NCBI GenBank assembly: GCA_951812805.1
Contig: CATOSZ010000009.1
Coordinates: 444,501 to 508,500, forward strand
From: an uncultured Alphaproteobacteria bacterium
GTDB taxonomy: Bacteria; Pseudomonadota; Alphaproteobacteria; GCA-2731375
Direction of reading: 5' to 3'
DNA: 64,000 nucleotides
Shown piece by piece: positions 35,092 to 43,782 of this stretch. Both the position numbers and the translations under genes were made by a program. Every line of letters starts with the position of its first letter. Position 1 is the stretch's first letter. Under the pieces are notes generated by a model. It did no database searches. It worked only from the letters and a program-made list of their open reading frames with translations, and was not told where the DNA came from.

Positions 35092-36862
35092 GTAACCGGG
35101 GCAAAAGGCCGGGCCTGGGGACGGGGGGATCTGGCCTGGGTATAGGGGTGAGTCTCAACGGCCACATCTTGTGAGGCTTCCGCGTCAAGTGACCAGATAT
35201 CGATGTTCGCGGCGGGAGGTCTGTGATTCGATCCCGTCATGGCCGAATCGCTTCCGGATCTCGACGATCTTGATGTCGCCGCCCTGAAGGCGCTGGTTCT
35301 GACGCTGCTTGAGGAGCAGGCGGCCCTGCGTGCCGAGAACGCGACATTGCGCGAAGAGATCCGCCGTCTCAAAGGCCTTTCCGGGCCACCGGATATCAAG
35401 CCGAGCGGCATGGACAAGCAGGCCGTATCCCGGGGCCGGACGGGGCGGAAGGCGGGACGGCGGGCCAAGAAGGGCCGGGTTCCCATCGACGAGAGGCGGA
35501 TCGTCCGGGCCGCCGTGCCGGCGGGCTCGCGCTTCAAGGGCTATGAAGACTATCTGGTTCAGGACCTGCTCTGCCGGCCGAACACTGTCCTGTTACGCCG
35601 CGAGCGCTGGCTGACGCCCGAGGGGGCCACGATCGTGGCGCCGCTGCCGGCGGGGACGCGCGGCCACTTCGGCCCGGCGCTCAGGCGTTTCGTGCTGGCG
35701 CTCTATCATGGCGGCCAGACCAGCGCGGAGCGCTTGGCGCGGCTCTTGGACGACCTCGGCATCAAGATCTCCAAGCGCCAGGTGGTGCGGTTGTTGAACG
35801 AGGGCCATGACGGCTTCGTCGCCGAGGGCGAGGCGGTGCTGCGCGCCGGCCTGGAGACGGCGCCCTGGATCAGCGTCGACGATACCGGCGCCCGCCACGC
35901 CAACCGCAACGGGGTGACGAGCGGGATCGGCAACGACGCCTTCGCTTGGTTCGCCACGACGTTTTCCAAGAGCCGCTTGAACTTCCTGGAACGGCTGCGG
36001 GCCGGCCACGCGGACTATGTGCTCAATGCCGCCGCCTTCGCCTACATGGCCGAGCGCGACCTGGCCGCATCGGTGATCGCCCGTCTGGCCGAGGGCTGCC
36101 CGCGGCGCTTCACCAACGAAGATGCCTGGCTGGCCCACCTGGGGCGGCTCGCCATCACCGGGCACGGGGACGGGCGCGGGGCCGCGCGGACCGCCACCGA
36201 GGGGGCGCTGTGGGGCGCCATCGCCGCGCACGGCCTGCTCAGGGGCACGGCCGCGGGCGCCTGCGTCGTCCTGAGTGACGATGCTGGCCAGTTCAACGTC
36301 GGCCGCCACGCGCTCTGCTGGGTCCATGCGGAGCGCTTGATCCACAAGCTGATGACCTTCTCCCGGAGCCAGCGGCGCGAGAAGGAACACATCCAGGCAC
36401 GGCTCTGGCAACTCTACGCCGATCTCAAAGCCTATCGCGAAAGGCCGGCGCCAGGACGGCGGGCCCACCTGGCATGCCGCTTCGATGCGCTCTTCGCGAC
36501 CAAGACCGGATTCCTCCGCCTCGACCGGCTCCTGGCTCGCCTGCATGCCAACCGCGACGAACTGCTCGTCGTCCTCGACCGCCCGGAGGTCCCGCTCAAC
36601 ACCAACGGCGCGGAACGCGACATCCGCGCCATGGTCACAAGGCGAAAATTCTCCGGCGGCACACGCTCCGAGGACGGCAAGCAGGCCCGAGACACATTCC
36701 TCGGCCTCTACAAGACCTGCCAGAAACTTGGCCTCTCCTTCTGGGATTATCTCGGCGACCGCCTCAAGGTCCCCGGCGCCCCACCCGTGCCCCCACTGCC
36801 GATCCTCGTCAGACAACGCTGCATCGAAATGGCTTGACCGCCCGGGGTTTTGCCCCTGTTAC
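35092..36862 (+). mobile_element. IS66-family element of ISBst12 type, copy 1 (1771 bp)
   Basis: Inverted ends GTAACCGGGGCAAAAGG and GTAACAGGGGCAAAACC (complement) bound the element. It is flanked by an 8-bp direct duplication CAAAAAAC at 35084-35091 and 36863-36870, as expected for IS66. It has one gene only, the ISBst12 arrangement. An apparently identical copy of the same length is at 47914-49684. The insertion splits the first palindrome of the GTACAA array: the halves GTACAA (35081) and TTGTAC (36871) are restored as one site when the element is removed. Confidence 0.97.
35239..36837 (+). CDS. tnpC: IS66 (ISBst12-type) transposase
   Basis: This 532-residue transposase has an N-terminal coiled coil (LTLLEEQAALRAENATLREE), a basic linker (GRTGRKAGRRAKKGR), and a DDE core with D in PWISVDDTGARHA and D in CVVLSDDAGQFN. 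The late catalytic glutamate is in LNTNGAERDIRAMV, followed by FSGGTRSEDGKQARDTFLG. These are typical of single-gene IS66 elements. The protein is the same as that at 48061-49659. No tnpA or tnpB is present, which is normal for this subgroup. The gene appears intact. Confidence 0.95.
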   Translation: MAESLPDLDDLDVAALKALVLTLLEEQAALRAENATLREEIRRLKGLSGPPDIKPSGMDKQAVSRGRTGRKAGRRAKKGRVPIDERRIVRAAVPAGSRFKGYEDYLVQDLLCRPNTVLLRRERWLTPEGATIVAPLPAGTRGHFGPALRRFVLALYHGGQTSAERLARLLDDLGIKISKRQVVRLLNEGHDGFVAEGEAVLRAGLETAPWISVDDTGARHANRNGVTSGIGNDAFAWFATTFSKSRLNFLERLRAGHADYVLNAAAFAYMAERDLAASVIARLAEGCPRRFTNEDAWLAHLGRLAITGHGDGRGAARTATEGALWGAIAAHGLLRGTAAGACVVLSDDAGQFNVGRHALCWVHAERLIHKLMTFSRSQRREKEHIQARLWQLYADLKAYRERPAPGRRAHLACRFDALFATKTGFLRLDRLLARLHANRDELLVVLDRPEVPLNTNGAERDIRAMVTRRKFSGGTRSEDGKQARDTFLGLYKTCQKLGLSFWDYLGDRLKVPGAPPVPPLPILVRQRCIEMA

Positions 36863-37210
36863 CAAAAAACTTGTACATGTCCGTACAAGAAGTTTGTACA
36901 CCGTACAAAGAGTTTGTACAGAATTGTACAAGATGTTTGTACCGTACAAGAATTTTGTACATCGTCGTACAAGATGTTTGTACGGTACAAGATTCTTGTA
37001 CATCGCCGTGTGAGGGTTTATGTCTCTTGTACAAAAATCTTGTACAGCGCCGCGCAAGAAATTCACGTCGTACAAACAGTTTGTACATGCCTGTACAAGA
37101 ATCTTGTACACCGCACAAAGAATTTGTACATATCCGTACAAGAAGTTTGTACCGGTACAAGAACTTTGTACACGTACAAGAATCTTGTACAGCGTACAAA
37201 AAGTTTGTAC
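36863..37210. repeat. Array of 17-bp palindromes GTACAA-N5-TTGTAC before the relaxase gene
   Basis: Sixteen sites can be read. One is split by the IS66 copy (35081 plus 36871). Thirteen more have perfect half-sites, one has a single change (GCACAA), and one is degenerate (near 37050). The five-base core is always kept, mostly purine-rich (GAAGT, AGAGT, GATGT, GAATC). Centre spacings alternate between 23 and 18-20 bp, with one 44-bp gap, so sites repeat at about two helical turns. The array ends about 130 bp before the relaxase start codon. It looks like a multi-site protein-binding region: centromere, oriT accessory sites or a transfer operator. Confidence 0.9.
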
Positions 37211-37339
37211 AGGGATAAACGGGTTGTCGTGCGCTCCGCATAGGATGTTCCGCTGGCCAAACCGAAGTGCCGGGGCGCTCGAACCCGCTGGTCATGGACG
37301 TCTCGCGAGCCCGTCCCCCAGATCCCAGGGACGGCCGCG

Positions 37340-40300
37340 ATGAACTCCATCGGTCAGATGGCGAGCGCCGCCTACTACCTCCAGAGCCAGGCCTCCCACC
37401 GGTCGCCCGCCGAGTACTACATCGCCGGCAAGGAGCCGAACGGGGCCTGGGTCAATCCCACCGGGATGTTCGACCTCCAGGACAAGGGCGCCATCGACCC
37501 CCGCGACTTCGAGCGCCTGCACGCCGGCTTCTCGCCCGACGGGCTCACCGCGCTCACCCGTAACGCCGGCTCGCCGGACCGCTCCCCCGGCTTCGACATG
37601 ACCTTCTCCGCCGACAAGTCCATCTCCGCGCTCTGGGCCCTCTCCCCGCCCGAGACCCGCGAGACGATCGAGGCGCTCGCCGTCGAGGCGGCACGGGTCG
37701 CCCTGCAAGAGACCGTGCTGCGGCACTGCGCCACGACGCGGCTGCGAGTCAACGGTGAAATCGAGATCCACGCCGCCGACCTCATGGGCGCCACCTTCCT
37801 GCACCGCACCAGTCGCGAGAACGATCCCCAGCTGCATGTCCATTGCCCGATCTTCAACATCGCCCGCACCCATTCCGACGGCAGGTTCCGCGCCCACCAC
37901 CAGTATCCCGTCTATGCCTGGGGCAAGGCCGCCGGCGCGCTCTTTCGGGCGCATCTGGCGCATGGCCTGCAACGCGAACTCGGCGTCGCCATGGAGCGCC
38001 ACGACGAGGGCGGGCGCTTCACCCGGGTCAAGGTGGGCGAGGAGATCGCCGAGCACTGGAACAGCCTGCTTGCGCACTGGTCCAAGCGGCGGCGCCAGAT
38101 CGTGGCGCTGGCCGGCGAGCTCGGCATCGCCGCCACCGGCGATGCGCGGGGCATGCAGCGGGCGACCTTGATCACGCGCGCCCGCAAACACCATGGCGTC
38201 ACCACCGGGGACGACTGCCAGCGCTGGCGCGAGGAGGCACAATTCCTCGGGGTGACGGTGGAAGCGCTCCAGGCGGCCCAAACGGCGGTGACGCCGGAGC
38301 CGGAGGCGGCGGGGGACGAAGCGCGGCTGCGCGCGCTCGCCGCCGAGCTCGAGGCCCTGCCGGGGGAATTGACGCGCCAGGAGGCGGTGTTCCGTCTGCC
38401 CGACCTGGTCGAGGCCGTCGCCATCGCCAGCGCCACCACCGGCTCGCCCGCGGCGATCTCCACCGCCGTGCAGCGGCTGCTCCGTGATTCCCGCGTGGTG
38501 GCGCTCGAAAAGCCCCAGACCAGCGCCGAGGCCCGCGCCGGCATGGCCCATACCCGGCGCTACTCGACACGGAGCACGCTGGAGATGGAACGGGCCGTCC
38601 GCGACACCGCCGCACGGTTGGCCCGGGACAGCACCGGCGGAGTCGGGCAAGCCGCCATCGAGGCCAAGCTCGCCCGGCTCGGCGAACAGGGCTATCCCTT
38701 GAGCGGGGAACAGAGCCGCGCCATCCGTCATCTCGCCGGGGCCGGGCGGATCGCCATCGTCGAGGGCGCGGCGGGGAGTGGCAAGACCACCACGCTGCGC
38801 CCGCTCGCCGACCTGCACCGCGAACAGGGCCGCACCATCCTCCCCGCCGCGATTGCCTGGCGCACCGCCGTGGCGCTCGGCGACGATCTCGGCGCCCGGC
38901 CCTTCGCGGTCGACAAGATGTTGAAGCTGGCGGCGCGGGGCGCGCTTACCGTCGACGCCGATACCGTCATCGTGCTGGACGAGGCGGGGCTCCTGTCGAC
39001 CCGGCAGATGCATCACGTCCTGCGCCTCGCCGAGGCCACCGGCGCCGCCCTGGTGCTGGCCGGCGACACCCAACAGCAGCAGCCCGTGGAGGCCGGGCCG
39101 GGGCTGCGCCTGGCGCGCGAGGCCGTCGGCTCGGTGCGGGTCGACAAGATCCGCCGCCAGAAGGCCGATATCGAGGATGTTCTGGTCCAGGGGCACGGGC
39201 TAAACGTCGAGACCGCCCGCCTGCGCGCCGCCATGATGCCGACGGCCGAGGCGGCGGCAACCATCGCCGCCTGGGAGGCGCGGGACGACAAGCCCGAGAT
39301 CACGCCGTGGCAGGTCGCCGTTTCCGAAGCCTTCCGTGACGGCGCGGCGGAAACGGCGATCGAGGCATTGCACGCGCGCGGGCGCTTCCATCTCGGCCAC
39401 GACGAGACCGCCACCCTGGAACGGCTGGTCGCCGACTGGGCGGGGCATGTGGCGCGCCATCCCGGGGCCGCCACCGTGGTGCTGGCCCGCAGCCATGCCG
39501 AGCGCCGCGCCCCCTCGGCCCTGATGCGCGAGCGGCTGCTCGGGCCGGACCGCGCGCCGGGCGTCGTCGTCGAGGTCGCGGGCGGTGCTGGGGGCAGCGC
39601 ACGGGGCGGGACCGGGGGCGGCACACGGGACAACACGGCGGTGTTGGAGATCGCGCCGGGGGACCGGCTGCGGATCGGCGCGACACAGTGGGACAAACAG
39701 CTCTTCAACGGCACCGTCGTCATCGTCGATACCGTGCGCGCCGTGCCGCAAGCGGGCGGCGGCCGCCCCGCCGCCTTTATCGAGGGGCATCTGGAGAACG
39801 GCCGCAAGGTCGCCTTCCGCCACGACGAGATCCGCGACTACCGGGGCCAGGTCCGGCTCGATCACGGCTATGCGCTGACCATCGCCGCGGCCCAGGGCTT
39901 GACCGTGGACCGGGCCTTCCTGCTGGCCGACGCGGCGCCGGCGCGCGAGACGATCTATCCCGCCGCCACCCGTCACCGCGAACGCCTGGACATCTACGTC
40001 AACCGCCAGCCGCTCAATCAGCGCATTCTCGAGGACCGGGCCGAGGATGCCCGCGACCAACCGGTCAGCGCGGCCGAGGTCCGCGCCCATCTGGCCCGGC
40101 TCTGGTCGCGCGGCGGCGAGAAGGAGGCCGCCTCGGACCATCTCTCGGAAGCGCAACGCGACCTCTTCGTGGAACCCCCTGCGGGGGAGAGGCGCCCCGG
40201 CGACGAGGCCGGACCCCGGCCCCGGCCCCAGACCGCGGAGGGCAACGTCGTCGCCCGGCTCGACCGGCAGGTCCGCCAGCGCGCCGTGCTCTGGCGCCAT

Positions 40301-42250
40301 GGCGCGGCGGCCGGCCGGCTCGACGGCGAGCTCGCCTCGCTCGCCGCCGGCTACGAACGCTACCGGGCGCGCCGGGCGGGGGAGGGCGACGACATCGTGC
40401 GGGAACCGGGCTTCGGCGCGCTGCTGGCGCGCCACCGGCGCCTGCTCGGCGAACTCGCGCCGTTCCGCGAGGGCGGGCGCGACTTCGCCGCGCTGCGCGC
40501 CGCCTGGCCCCGGTTGGCGCCCCAGGCGCTGCGGGCGTTCGAGTTGCAATACGAACGGGCGGCGGGCTTCCGTGACGACGTCATCGAAGCGGCCACCACC
40601 GAGGCCGCCACGCGGGCAATGGATAGCGAGACCAGGAGGCACGAGATGACGCAAGAACCAGGGAATACCGGGCGGACGGCAGCGGACGACGAACGGCGCC
40701 AGGAGATCGGCGGGGAACCCGGGATCGACCCCGGGGCGCCACCGGAGCCGATGGGTGAGCCGGCCATTTCGCCGGAGACCCGCCAGCGCCTTCAGGAGAC
40801 CCAGCGCGCCGTCAGGGCCCACGTCCAGGCGGCGACGGCCGCGGGCCTCTCCCCTTACGTCTATCCGGGCCACGAGGCCGTGATCGCCCGCTACGAGGCT
40901 CTCCTGGCGCTCGCCGACCTGCCCGATGCCCTTCGCCCGCGAATCGAAACCGTGCTGCAAGGCTACCGGGACGGCCGCCCGATATCGGGCCCGGACCCGG
41001 AGGCGCCCCGGAACGAGGTGCCGGCGCCCGCCGCGCCGCCCGTCGAGCCGGCCCCCGTCGAGCCGCCCGGGCCCTCGGCGGAAGAGCGCTACGCCGCCCT
41101 GGCGGGCGAGTGGAACGCGCTTCTGGAAGCCGCGGAGCGCGAGGAACGGCATATCTTCGAGACGAACGGCCACGTGCCGCTGCTCGCGCGGGTGCGCGAC
41201 CTCGTCGACCAGCCCGGTCTCACCGCCGCCCACCGCGAGACCCTCCAGGGCCTCCTCGCCGCCGCCGGGCGTGATCGTGATGCCGCTGCCCGGGTCGGCC
41301 AAATGCCCGCGCACGCCGCCCGGCTGAGCGAACGCTTCCAGGCGCTCCAAACCTCGGCCCGCCAGGCCGGGCACTATCTCCCCACCACCGCCGGCTATGC
41401 CGCCTGGAAACGCCAGGCCCTGGATCTGATCCGAGACGTCCACGCCGCGCTCGCCGATCCCGACGGGGCCCGCCACATCGCCCGCCACGACACAGGGCCG
41501 CCCGAGCAAGATCTCCGTCCCAGGCTTCTGCCCCTCCTGCTCGCCGTCGCCAACAGCGATCCCCACGATCCCTGGAACCGGGCGGTGGGGGATATCATGA
41601 ACACCTACGCCCTCGAACGGGGCTTCGCCGAAGGCCCCGACACGCTACGGAACCACTACCGCCTGTTCGACGTCCATCTCGCCAGCCTCGTCGAACACCA
41701 TGGCCCGCGCGCCGACCATCCCCATGTCGACGACCGCCAGGCGGTACTCGCCCATATCGACGAGATCGCCTCCGGCCTGGAGGCTCACCGCGCCGCCGGC
41801 GAGAAGGGCCAACAGGCCGCGCGCCAAGCCGGAACCCTGCTTGCCGAGCTGCCGCGTTACGACGAGTGGCGGGCCTCGTCCGTCCAGGTTCTGGCACGGG
41901 CCAACCGGATCCTCGAAAGCCATAACATCTACGCCCATCACCTCGACGACCACGATCGGCCCGCCACGGACCGGCTGCGCCGCGCGGCGGCGCCGCTGGC
42001 CACCCTGCTGCACGCGGCCCACGGCGAGCTCGAAGACCGCCAGGGCCATGTCATGAGCGCCACCTACTTCGCCGCCGATATCCCGAAGACCGCCGCCGGG
42101 CTCGACGATCCCGATCCCGCCCGGCGCGGAGAAACCCGGAACAAACTCGACCGGGACATCGTCTACGCCGTCGAGCGCCATGGGCCGCGCGAGGAACAGA
42201 CGCTCCGCCAGGAACAGGAAATCAGCCGGGGGTTGAGCATCGGGTTGTAG
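37340..42250 (+). CDS. traA: MobF-type conjugative relaxase-helicase (TrwC/TraA-like)
   Basis: This 1636-residue protein has a relaxase domain at about residues 1-300. The tyrosines are in SAAYYLQ, followed by GFDMTFSADKSISALWAL and the metal-binding histidines in ATFLHRTSRENDPQLHVHCP. A RecD-like SF1 helicase region runs from about 450 to 900, with Walker A EGAAGSGKTTTL at about 474, motif II VIVLDEAGLLS and YALTIAAAQGLTVDRAF. A long charged C-terminal region follows with LARHRRLL-type repeats. It would nick oriT and unwind the transferred strand. No type IV secretion or coupling protein gene is visible in the window. The start is 130 bp after the palindrome array. Confidence 0.93.
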   Translation: MNSIGQMASAAYYLQSQASHRSPAEYYIAGKEPNGAWVNPTGMFDLQDKGAIDPRDFERLHAGFSPDGLTALTRNAGSPDRSPGFDMTFSADKSISALWALSPPETRETIEALAVEAARVALQETVLRHCATTRLRVNGEIEIHAADLMGATFLHRTSRENDPQLHVHCPIFNIARTHSDGRFRAHHQYPVYAWGKAAGALFRAHLAHGLQRELGVAMERHDEGGRFTRVKVGEEIAEHWNSLLAHWSKRRRQIVALAGELGIAATGDARGMQRATLITRARKHHGVTTGDDCQRWREEAQFLGVTVEALQAAQTAVTPEPEAAGDEARLRALAAELEALPGELTRQEAVFRLPDLVEAVAIASATTGSPAAISTAVQRLLRDSRVVALEKPQTSAEARAGMAHTRRYSTRSTLEMERAVRDTAARLARDSTGGVGQAAIEAKLARLGEQGYPLSGEQSRAIRHLAGAGRIAIVEGAAGSGKTTTLRPLADLHREQGRTILPAAIAWRTAVALGDDLGARPFAVDKMLKLAARGALTVDADTVIVLDEAGLLSTRQMHHVLRLAEATGAALVLAGDTQQQQPVEAGPGLRLAREAVGSVRVDKIRRQKADIEDVLVQGHGLNVETARLRAAMMPTAEAAATIAAWEARDDKPEITPWQVAVSEAFRDGAAETAIEALHARGRFHLGHDETATLERLVADWAGHVARHPGAATVVLARSHAERRAPSALMRERLLGPDRAPGVVVEVAGGAGGSARGGTGGGTRDNTAVLEIAPGDRLRIGATQWDKQLFNGTVVIVDTVRAVPQAGGGRPAAFIEGHLENGRKVAFRHDEIRDYRGQVRLDHGYALTIAAAQGLTVDRAFLLADAAPARETIYPAATRHRERLDIYVNRQPLNQRILEDRAEDARDQPVSAAEVRAHLARLWSRGGEKEAASDHLSEAQRDLFVEPPAGERRPGDEAGPRPRPQTAEGNVVARLDRQVRQRAVLWRHGAAAGRLDGELASLAAGYERYRARRAGEGDDIVREPGFGALLARHRRLLGELAPFREGGRDFAALRAAWPRLAPQALRAFELQYERAAGFRDDVIEAATTEAATRAMDSETRRHEMTQEPGNTGRTAADDERRQEIGGEPGIDPGAPPEPMGEPAISPETRQRLQETQRAVRAHVQAATAAGLSPYVYPGHEAVIARYEALLALADLPDALRPRIETVLQGYRDGRPISGPDPEAPRNEVPAPAAPPVEPAPVEPPGPSAEERYAALAGEWNALLEAAEREERHIFETNGHVPLLARVRDLVDQPGLTAAHRETLQGLLAAAGRDRDAAARVGQMPAHAARLSERFQALQTSARQAGHYLPTTAGYAAWKRQALDLIRDVHAALADPDGARHIARHDTGPPEQDLRPRLLPLLLAVANSDPHDPWNRAVGDIMNTYALERGFAEGPDTLRNHYRLFDVHLASLVEHHGPRADHPHVDDRQAVLAHIDEIASGLEAHRAAGEKGQQAARQAGTLLAELPRYDEWRASSVQVLARANRILESHNIYAHHLDDHDRPATDRLRRAAAPLATLLHAAHGELEDRQGHVMSATYFAADIPKTAAGLDDPDPARRGETRNKLDRDIVYAVERHGPREEQTLRQEQEISRGLSIGL

Positions 42251-42433
42251 AGGGGCGGACCTGGGCTTCCCGCCCGAAACCCGCTTCCCGGCCGGCGCCT
42301 CGAGCCGTCGTCGAGATAATCCCGATTACCGCTTCAACGACCACCGGAGGGGAGCCCGAGCGGGGCCGGGGAGCCGCCTGGAGACCGGTGGCGAGCCCTC
42401 TTCCCTCGACATCCACCTCGGAGACGATCCACC

Positions 42434-42839
42434 ATGAGCCACGCCACCACGCCCACCTCACATCCCCACCCGATTGAGCCACACTTACCGATAGGGACGT
42501 CATTCCACGAGAGCCTCGCCGCCGGCGCCGTCTTCGTCCTCAACCATTCAGGTGGCAAGGATAGCCAGGCCATGTACGCCGTCGTCTCCTCCCTCGTGCC
42601 GCACGAGCGGATCGTCGTCGTGCACGCCGATCTCGGCGAGGTGGAATGGCCCGGCGTCCAGGACCACATTCGGGCCAATATCGCCCACGAGATCAACGTG
42701 GTGAAAGCCGTCTGGCGCGACGGCTCGGAAAAACACCTGCTCGACATGGTCCGCCGCCGCCACCGCAAGCTGCGCGCCGAAGGGCGGGACGCCTCGCCCT
42801 TCCCTTCAAAAAATCAGAGGTACTGCACTTCGGATCTCT
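42434..42839 (+). pseudogene. PAPS-reductase-like PP-loop protein, truncated
   Basis: About 135 residues of a PAPS reductase/DndC-type PP-loop protein remain. FVLNHSGGKDSQAMYAVVSS is the ATP loop, followed by IVVVHADLGEVEWPGV and RDASPFPSKNQRYCTSDL. Homology stops abruptly after CTSDL, where a 32-bp perfect palindrome begins. The C-terminal third of the family is missing. Plasmid-borne relatives often lie next to the relaxase gene as here. The intact protein might have handled nucleotide-sulfur chemistry, but its real substrate is unknown. Confidence 0.8.
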
Positions 42840-42955
42840 ATGGTGAGCTCACCATAGAGATCCCTATGTTGACACGATCACTATGGAGAGTTACGGCCCC
42901 AAAGCCCCGATCTTCAGGGCCTTCAGGGCCAATGTACTCTCCATAGTTCATGGAC
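42832..42955. repeat. Perfect 32-bp palindrome plus related inverted repeats (recombinase-element end)
   Basis: A perfect palindrome occupies 42832-42863, centred on GTGAGCTCAC, with half CTCTATGGTGAG. About 10 bp later ACTATGGAGAGT faces ACTCTCCATAGT across about 55 bases. All share CTATGGwGAG. They lie at the 3' side of a tyrosine recombinase fragment and at the exact break point of the PAPS-reductase-like gene, so they probably mark the end of the inserted element. Confidence 0.7.
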
Positions 42956-43525
42956 GCTTGAGATCGCCGAGCAGGGTCATCAACGGATCGGATGGCCGCC
43001 TGAACGTGCCCTTCCTGAGTTGCGGCGGAACTCTGCCGGAGAGTGCCTCAAGCCGCTCGATGGGATCGCCCCGCACGTAAGCTTCGGTTGATTTCAAGCT
43101 GGCGTGGCCCAGCCACATCGACACTTTGCGAAGATCACTGTTCACGGCGTTCAGCGTGTGCAATGCGCAAGTGTGCCGGAGCACGTGTGGGCTGATGCGT
43201 TTGTCGGCGAGCGACGGCACTCGGTCTTTGGCTGTCGCGACATGGACTTTCAGGCGGTGTGCGAAGCCATGTCGGGTCATGGCTGTACCGCGGCAGTTCA
43301 GGAACAAGTGGCGGTCGGAGCCATTCGGCCGGATTGCGAGCCACTCTCTCAGCACCGGTCGTGCGATCCGCCACAGCGGAAGCACTCTCTCTCGCCGTCC
43401 CTTTCCCATGACGTGCACGGTTTCCAGATTGTCGCCGAGATCGTGTAGCTCCAGTCCTATGACCTCGGACACTCTCAATCCGCCAGCGTATGTTAACAAG
43501 AGCATCGCGCGATCTCGCACGCCGC
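42948..43525 (-). pseudogene. Tyrosine recombinase, C-terminal catalytic part
   Basis: About 190 residues with the integrase catalytic set: R in TYAGGLRVSEVIGLELHDL, K in VHVMGKGRRERVLPL, H-x-x-R in SPHVLRHTCALHTL, H in WLGHASLKSTE and the nucleophile Y in AYVRGD. The N-terminal SAM-like DNA-binding domain is missing; a DDE transposase fragment is fused at about 43527. The short type and the adjacent palindromic ends are reminiscent of recombinase-in-trio (RIT) elements, but only one fragment remains. It is probably inactive. Confidence 0.8.
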
Positions 43526-43529
43526 TCCC

Positions 43530-43774
43530 CGGACCCGCACCGTCTTGGCGCCGAAGTCGTCCTTGATCCAGCCGTTGACCCGTTCGGCGGCGCCGCGTTC
43601 GTTGTAGCGGACATCCTCGACCAATCGATATCCGGCCCGCCGTCTTGCCTTTGCCTCGATTGCCAAAGATGACCTGACTAGGTTCAGATAGATGTGAGAC
43701 GCGCCTCTGGCGGCAGAGGCGGGGATCTCCGAAGCTGTGAGTTGCGAGACCAACAGCTTGAAGGAGAACCCCAT
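43530..43774 (-). pseudogene. DDE transposase C-terminal remnant (IS4/IS5-like)
   Basis: A short frame contains AKARRRAGYRLVEDVRYNER and GAAERVNGWIKDDFGAKTVR, like the glutamate-containing region near the C-terminus of IS4/IS5-type transposases (YNERSAxERVNxRLKDEFG). Everything upstream is scrambled and the last conserved block is replaced by the recombinase fragment. It is a relic with no coding function. Confidence 0.65.
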
Positions 43775-43782
43775 GCAGGTTT

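Noticed and set aside
36863..37210. CRISPR array
   Set aside because: The repeats are 17-bp palindromes with 1-6-bp spacers (one of 27 bp). CRISPR needs 24-40-bp repeats with similar-sized unique spacers. No cas genes are nearby.
37211..37339. oriT nick site of the relaxase
   Set aside because: The region between array and traA is a reasonable place, but I could not recognise any known MobF nic consensus, so no oriT is annotated.
39200..41566. Long minus-strand open frame opposite the relaxase
   Set aside because: It is the antisense shadow of the MobF helicase region, with low-complexity composition and no family signal.
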